A stretch of 17,443 nucleotides of DNA from an uncultured Faecalibacterium sp. (GTDB taxonomy: Bacteria > Bacillota > Clostridia > Oscillospirales > Ruminococcaceae): the NCBI GenBank assembly GCA_934526125.1, contig CAKSZU010000041.1, positions 1 through 17,443 on the forward strand. Reading direction: 5' to 3'. The translations under genes and the position numbers were made by a program. Each line of letters begins with the position of its first letter. Position 1 is the first letter of the stretch. The notes beneath the pieces are model-generated. The model was not told where the DNA came from and did no database searches. It was given only the letters and a program-made list of their open reading frames with translations. This document shows, one piece after another, positions 14,002-17,443 of the stretch.

Positions 14002-14478
14002 ATGTTCCGACCGATGCGGAGAAAGAGCCGCGCCCTCCCGGACGAAGCCGCAAAGCAGCTGCTCGGGCAGTCCCGCCGGGGCGTACTGGCGGTCAACGGC
14101 GATGACGGCTACCCCTTTGCCATCCCGGTGAACTATTTCTACGACGAAGCGCAGGGGAAAATTTACTTCCACGGCGCAAAGAGCGGACACAAGGTGGATG
14201 CCCTGAACAAGAGTGACAAAGTCTGCTTTACCGTCTACGGCAACGAGCATACCGCGCCGGGCGAGTGGGCACCCTATGTCCAGAGTACTGTGGTGTTCGG
14301 CCGGTGCCGCCTGATCAAGGATGCCGCCCTCACCGAAGCCCGTGTGCGGGAGCTGGCGCAGAAATATTACCCCACCGAAGCGGAGGTGGAGGAAGAGATG
14401 GCAAAATCTCTCCCCGCCGCCCAGCTGTATGAGATCACCATCGAACACCTGACCGGGAAACAGATCCAGGAAAAATAA
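14002..14478 (+). CDS. Pyridoxamine 5'-phosphate oxidase-fold FMN-binding protein (NimA/5-nitroimidazole-reductase-like)
   Basis: 158 residues. The split-barrel flavin-binding fold is indicated by RGVLAVNGDDGYPFAIPVNY (about 26-45), KIYFHGAKSGHKVDAL (about 53-68) and KVCFTVYG, the pattern of PNPOx-like/NimA proteins. Members bind FMN or F420-like cofactors and reduce small molecules; some Nim proteins are linked to nitroimidazole resistance. The cofactor and substrate here are inferred only at family level. AGGGAGG lies eight bases before the ATG, 16 nt after the flavodiiron stop, so the pair is one operon, fitting a role in redox or oxygen/nitro-compound defence. A strong terminator follows. 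Confidence 0.85.
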   Translation: MFRPMRRKSRALPDEAAKQLLGQSRRGVLAVNGDDGYPFAIPVNYFYDEAQGKIYFHGAKSGHKVDALNKSDKVCFTVYGNEHTAPGEWAPYVQSTVVFGRCRLIKDAALTEARVRELAQKYYPTEAEVEEEMAKSLPAAQLYEITIEHLTGKQIQEK

Positions 14479-14488
14479 CCGAACCAAC

Positions 14489-14524
14489 AGAAAATCCCCC
14501 ACTTTCGTGGGGGATTTTCTTGTT
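14489..14524. terminator. Bidirectional intrinsic terminator
   Basis: A perfect 14-bp stem, 14489-14502 with 14507-14520, around the tetraloop TTTC: core CCCCCAC/GTGGGGG and flanks AGAAAAT/ATTTTCT. It ends the flavodiiron operon and, on the other strand, the MFS gene whose stop is at 14526. Confidence 0.92.
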
Positions 14525-14525
14525 A

Positions 14526-15728
14526 TCAGCCGCGCTTCCGGTGCAGGGCTACGGCGATGCCGCTCCCGGCAACCAGAACGCCCAGCAGGGCAAGGCCGGC
14601 ACCGGCCTGCCCGAGGGCATCACCGACGGCACCCACCAGAGGACTTGCGGGGATCATCAGCAGACTGTAAGCCATGCCGTCCACGCTGATGAGGGTGGCC
14701 CGCTGGTCGCTGGGGATGATGTCGTTGAGCTTCTGGCTCTCATGGAGCAGCCAGACTTCCAGAGACCCTTCGATCAGCATACAGCCCAGGACCCCGGCCA
14801 GCGCAGGGGCGGCCCCTACCAGTACGCATCCGGTGCCGCAGAGCAGGGCGCAGAGGGCATAGAACCGGCGCAGGGAGCCGGGATGCACCCGGCGTCCCAC
14901 TTCCGTGCCCAGCATGGTGGCAAGGCAGCCCAGCAGCAGGGGCAGAAACAGCCACTCGGTGCGCCAGCCCAGTTCCACGAGCCGCTGCTGCAGGAACATC
15001 TTGGTCAGGTAGGTGGGGACGCTGATGACGGCGCTGGACAGGATGAGCTTAGCCGCCAGCGGAGTGGTGCGCAGCGCCGCGATGCTGTCCCGCATCAGCG
15101 CGGCGAACCGTCCGGGCAGGCTGCGGAGGGTCTGCGCTTCCCGGTCGGCCTGCGCTTCGGTGACAATGGGCTCTTCCAGCAGCAGAGTGGCAACGGTGGA
15201 AGTGCCTTCCAGCGCGGCATTCAGCAGGTAAAACCCGGGAAAACTGAGGGTCCGGCTCAGCAGGCTGGCAAGGGACCCCAGCGACCCGGCCGCCATGGAG
15301 ATCTGGGAGCTGTTGGCCGAGACCTGGATGTAGTCCTCTTCCCGGCCCGCCTGCTTCAGGCTGTCGTAGACCAGTGCGGAGTAGGTGCCGGAGAACATGG
15401 TGTTGGACAGGGCACACAGGCCCATGGCAAGGCAGATCAGAAAAATGTCCGGCGCAAAGGCCATCAGAAGGCTGTACAGAACCACCAGCACTCCGCCGAG
15501 GACGAGGGTCTTCTTGCGGCCCAGCAGGTCGGCGGCCATGCCGCTGGGTACTTCAAACAGCAGGCTGACGACGTGGTAAACGCTCTCGGCCAGGCCGATC
15601 TCAAACAGGGAAAATCCCCGGGCCGCCAGCAGCGCCACCCAGACCGCATCGGTGATGCGCAGGCCGGAAAAAAAGTTGCAGGTATAAATGCAGCCGAGCT
15701 GCTTTTTCAGGTTGAGTTTATGATCCAT
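14526..15728 (-). CDS. MFS transporter, probable drug efflux permease
   Basis: 400 residues from the ATG that follows AAAGGG by eight bases; a GTG three codons upstream is open but its spacing is wrong. Very hydrophobic, about 12 membrane segments in two halves around a charged central loop (EEPIVTEAQADREAQ, about 193-207). MFS motif A between segments 2 and 3 is clear: GMAADLLGRKK (63-73). Proteins of this kind exchange protons for small molecules; exporters of antibiotics are common in the group, but the substrate is not shown by the sequence. The gene has an unusually long leader with a short upstream ORF and a conditional terminator (separate entries), which supports an inducible resistance role. 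Monocistronic, convergent with the flavodiiron operon. Confidence 0.88.
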   Translation of the reverse strand: MDHKLNLKKQLGCIYTCNFFSGLRITDAVWVALLAARGFSLFEIGLAESVYHVVSLLFEVPSGMAADLLGRKKTLVLGGVLVVLYSLLMAFAPDIFLICLAMGLCALSNTMFSGTYSALVYDSLKQAGREEDYIQVSANSSQISMAAGSLGSLASLLSRTLSFPGFYLLNAALEGTSTVATLLLEEPIVTEAQADREAQTLRSLPGRFAALMRDSIAALRTTPLAAKLILSSAVISVPTYLTKMFLQQRLVELGWRTEWLFLPLLLGCLATMLGTEVGRRVHPGSLRRFYALCALLCGTGCVLVGAAPALAGVLGCMLIEGSLEVWLLHESQKLNDIIPSDQRATLISVDGMAYSLLMIPASPLVGAVGDALGQAGAGLALLGVLVAGSGIAVALHRKRG

Positions 15729-15788
15729 GGGAAACACCCTTTCGCCTTGTAATCATATGGAGCGGAATGGTGTGACCCTTTTTGGCGC

Positions 15789-15824
15789 AAAATAAAAGCG
15801 CCCCATAGCAAAGCTACGCGGCGC
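15789..15824 (-). terminator. Attenuator: intrinsic terminator inside the MFS leader
   Basis: In the minus-strand transcript GCGCC (15820-15824) pairs with GGCGC (15798-15802). After one G-G mismatch, CGTAGC pairs with GCTATG (one G-U) around the loop TTT. The hairpin is followed directly by TTTTATTTT. It lies about 60 nt before the MFS start and about 140 nt after the predicted transcription start, so it would stop transcription before the gene unless it is disrupted. Confidence 0.8.
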
Positions 15825-15848
15825 AAAAATCATGCTCCACGCTTTGCT
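15807..15848 (-). promoter_or_regulatory. Antiterminator alternative to the MFS attenuator
   Basis: AGCAAAGC (15841-15848) in the transcript is perfectly complementary over 8 bp to GCTTTGCT (15807-15814), which is the top of both arms and the loop of the terminator hairpin. The two structures cannot form together. The upstream arm lies 38 nt after the stop codon of the leader ORF. Confidence 0.65.
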
Positions 15849-15885
15849 GAAAGGTAAAAAAGGGTACACTTCGAGCCGGAAATGA

Positions 15886-15930
15886 TCAGGGGTTTCCTTT
15901 TTTGAAGAAAACGCAGCCGTTCCAGCCCAT
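15886..15930 (-). CDS. Putative 14-residue leader peptide MGWNGCVFFKKGNP of the MFS gene
   Basis: ATG with GAGG nine bases upstream, ideal spacing, about 30 nt after the predicted transcription start, ending in TGA. The ORF is bracketed by GGTACAC (15935-15941, overlapping its Shine-Dalgarno) and GTGTACC (15863-15869), a perfect 7-bp pair that a translating or stalled ribosome would affect. Leaders of this kind precede erm, ABC-F and some efflux genes, where drug-stalled ribosomes switch the RNA fold. The peptide sequence matches no leader that I recognise; translation is predicted, not shown. Confidence 0.55.
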   Translation of the reverse strand: MGWNGCVFFKKGNP

Positions 15931-15966
15931 ATGGGTGTACCTCACTTTCAGTAAAACGTTGTTTTG

Positions 15967-15995
15967 ACTATATCATATCCGGGACAGAATAGCAA
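15967..15995 (-). promoter_or_regulatory. Promoter of the MFS gene
   Basis: Minus strand: -35 TTGCTA (15990-15995), 17-bp spacer, -10 TATAGT (15967-15972) preceded by TGA (extended -10). Start predicted near 15960, giving a leader of about 230 nt. Confidence 0.7.
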
Positions 15996-16033
15996 GCAAA
16001 ACCGAAAAACTTGCGCAAAAAAGGCTTCCCGGC

Positions 16034-16062
16034 TTGCAAAGCAGGAAAAAATGTGATAAGAT
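16034..16062 (+). promoter_or_regulatory. Promoter of the T-box-pheS transcript
   Basis: -35 TTGCAA (16034-16039), 17-bp spacer, -10 TAAGAT (16057-16062) preceded by TGA. Start near 16069. It is divergent from the MFS promoter, with 38 bp between the two -35 elements. Confidence 0.7.
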
Positions 16063-16068
16063 GACTTG

Positions 16069-16376
16069 TGGTTATGAAACCTGAATATCTCGAAACGCAG
16101 CGACGGAGAGAGTACGCATACACCCACGGCAAAGAGAGAAGCTTCACCGGCTGAAAGGGCTTCCATGCGGGGATATGCCGAAGTTCGCTCCTGAGCGGCC
16201 TGCCCGAACGAACGGCTCGTTCCACTAGGACAGGACGGTGCGCCCCGTTACGGCGTTTGAGAGCCGCCCGGCTTCTTGTGTGCGGGCGGAAACCGGGTGG
16301 TACCGCGGAGCAGATGAATCCAGCTTCGTCCCTTTGTCCGGCCAGAGATGGCGCGGCAGGGGGACGGAGCTTTTTT
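16069..16376 (+). promoter_or_regulatory. T-box riboswitch, phenylalanine-specific, with terminator
   Basis: The T-box core GGGTGGTACCGCGG is at 16295-16308; its TGGT can pair with the ACCA end of uncharged tRNA-Phe. In Stem I the AGTA motif (16111-16114) faces GAA (16180-16182), the two halves of the specifier-loop signature, and TTC (16184-16186) follows as the Phe specifier codon. The terminator is AGCTTCGTCCC (16322-16332) with GGGACGGAGCT (16361-16371), one G-U, followed by TTTTTT. Uncharged tRNA-Phe should stabilise the antiterminator and raise pheS expression. The exact 5' end is from the promoter prediction. Confidence 0.93.
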
Positions 16377-16421
16377 GCTGTCTCCGCTTTGACAACACGA
16401 ACTGAGAAGGAGAGAATTTCC

Positions 16422-17443
16422 ATGCAAGCAATGATCGATGAGCTGGCCCGACAGGCCGCTGAAAGCCTTGGTCAGGTCTCTTCCAAGGAGACGCTGGCCT
16501 CGTTCTGGCAGGAATATCTGAGCAAGAACGGCAAGATCCCCGCCCTGATGAAGAACCTGCGCTCGGTGGCCCCTGAGGAGCGCCCCGCCATGGGCAAGAT
16601 CATCAACGAACTGAAGCAGAAGGTGCAGGCGGATTACGATGCCGCCGCCGAGAAGGTGAAGGCCGCCGAGCTGGAGGCCCGCAACGCCGCCGAGACGGTG
16701 GATATCACTCTGCCCGCAAAGACCCGCCCCGTGGGCGGCCTGCATCCGCTGACCCTCATCACCAACCAGATCATCGACGTGTTCTCCGGGATGGGCTTTT
16801 CAGTGGGCAGCTTCCCGGAGATCGAGGATGACGACCACAACTTCACCCGCCTGAACGTGCCCAAGGATCACCCCGCCCGCGATATGCAGGATACCTTCTA
16901 CCTGTCCGATGAGTTCCTGCTCCGCACCCAGACCTCCGGCGGCCAGATCCGCACCATGGACGTCCAGAAGCCGCCCATCAAGATCCTGATGCCCGGCCGC
17001 GTGTTCCGTTCGGACTCCGACGCCACCCACAGTCCCATGTTCCACCAGATGGAGGGTCTGGTGGTGGACAAGGGCATCACGCTGGCAGACCTGCAGGGCG
17101 CCCTGAACACCTTCGTGCAGAAGCTGTTCGGCAAGGATACCCGCACTCGTCTGCGTCCCTCTTACTTCCCCTTCACCGAGCCCAGCGTCGAGGTGGACGT
17201 CAGCTGCTTCGAGTGCGGCGGCAAGGGCTGCCCCCTGTGCAAGCACACCGGCTGGATCGAGGTCCTGGGCGGCGGTGTCGTCAACCGCAAGGTCCTGGAG
17301 AACTGCAACATTGACCCGGACGAGTACTCCGGTTTCGCCTTCGGCATCGGCATCGAGCGTATCGCCATGCTGAAGTACGGCATCAACAACATCGGCCTGA
17401 TGTTCGAGAACAACCTGCAGTTCCTCAAGCAGTTCCACGAATA
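16422..17443 (+). CDS. pheS: Phenylalanine-tRNA ligase alpha subunit, N-terminal 340 residues (3' end outside window)
   Basis: Charges tRNA-Phe as part of the (alpha-beta)2 enzyme; the alpha subunit holds the class II catalytic core. ATG 16422 follows AAGGAG by nine bases; a second in-frame ATG three codons later is less well placed. Residues 1-90 are the N-terminal coiled coil that contacts tRNA. The core shows DTFYLS, LLRTQTSGGQIR, GRVFRSDSDATHSPMFHQME (motif 2 region), RPSYFPFTEPSVEVDV and motif 3 FGIGIERIAMLKYGI. Four cysteines, C262, C265, C270 and C273 (CFECGGKGCPLC), form a zinc-ribbon-like insert common in Clostridial PheS. The frame is open at the window end; by family length only a few residues should be missing, and pheT would be expected next. 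Confidence 0.96.
   Translation, partial: MQAMIDELARQAAESLGQVSSKETLASFWQEYLSKNGKIPALMKNLRSVAPEERPAMGKIINELKQKVQADYDAAAEKVKAAELEARNAAETVDITLPAKTRPVGGLHPLTLITNQIIDVFSGMGFSVGSFPEIEDDDHNFTRLNVPKDHPARDMQDTFYLSDEFLLRTQTSGGQIRTMDVQKPPIKILMPGRVFRSDSDATHSPMFHQMEGLVVDKGITLADLQGALNTFVQKLFGKDTRTRLRPSYFPFTEPSVEVDVSCFECGGKGCPLCKHTGWIEVLGGGVVNRKVLENCNIDPDEYSGFAFGIGIERIAMLKYGINNIGLMFENNLQFLKQFHE

Noticed and set aside
7535..15752. Long open frames opposite or overlapping real genes, e.g. 7535-8755, 8535-9728, 9652-11022, 11227-12570 and 12606-14096 on the minus strand, 14520-15752 on the plus strand
   Set aside because: They lie antisense to genes with clear families, have low-complexity His/Gly/Gln/Arg-rich translations with no domain sense, and are expected where GC-rich third positions remove stop codons.
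1..17443. Integrated phage, transposase or integron
   Set aside because: No integrase, transposase, phage structural gene or attachment-site duplication beside tmRNA was seen, although the tmRNA 3' end is a common integration site.

Overview
The window looks like chromosome of a GC-rich, obligately anaerobic gut Firmicute of the Oscillospiraceae/Ruminococcaceae (Faecalibacterium, Gemmiger or Subdoligranulum type). The reasons are: Clostridial-type PheS preceded by a T-box, tmRNA next to smpB, a flavodiiron oxygen/NO reductase, A/G-rich Shine-Dalgarno sites with TATAAT-type promoters (often extended -10), and an intergenic CTCTCCC/GGGAGAG hairpin repeat of a kind I associate with these genomes. 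The genus is an inference; no 16S or other marker is present.

Layout. 1-750: 3' part of a pyrimidine-nucleoside phosphorylase, facing (across a bidirectional terminator) a minus-strand operon at 831-5679. Read in its own direction, that operon has one promoter and encodes a small InlB-repeat surface protein, an 80-residue peptide with a textbook double-glycine export leader, and a 1348-residue leucine-rich-repeat surface protein whose middle is much more AT-rich than its ends. 5821-6827: tmRNA and smpB, the trans-translation pair, apparently transcribed from one promoter. 6874-7392: a GNAT acetyltransferase with a structured upstream region. 7556-12534: a plus-strand cluster of two secreted alpha/beta-hydrolase paralogues (the first lacks the segment carrying the catalytic Asp), a cytoplasmic transglutaminase-fold protein and RmuC. 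12542-12685: a paired, inverted intergenic repeat. 12711-14478: a flavodiiron protein and a PNPOx-fold flavoprotein. 14526-15995: an MFS transporter with a 230-nt leader. 16034-17443: a phenylalanine T-box and the 5' part of pheS.

The two most interesting regions are these. (1) The MFS leader contains, in order, a promoter, a 14-codon ORF with its own Shine-Dalgarno, a 7-bp pairing that brackets that ORF, an 8-bp antiterminator and a mutually exclusive intrinsic terminator: the architecture of ribosome-mediated attenuation for drug-inducible resistance genes. (2) The GG-leader peptide sits between two surface-protein genes in one operon, a candidate undescribed secreted peptide system. No cognate peptidase-containing ABC transporter is in the window.
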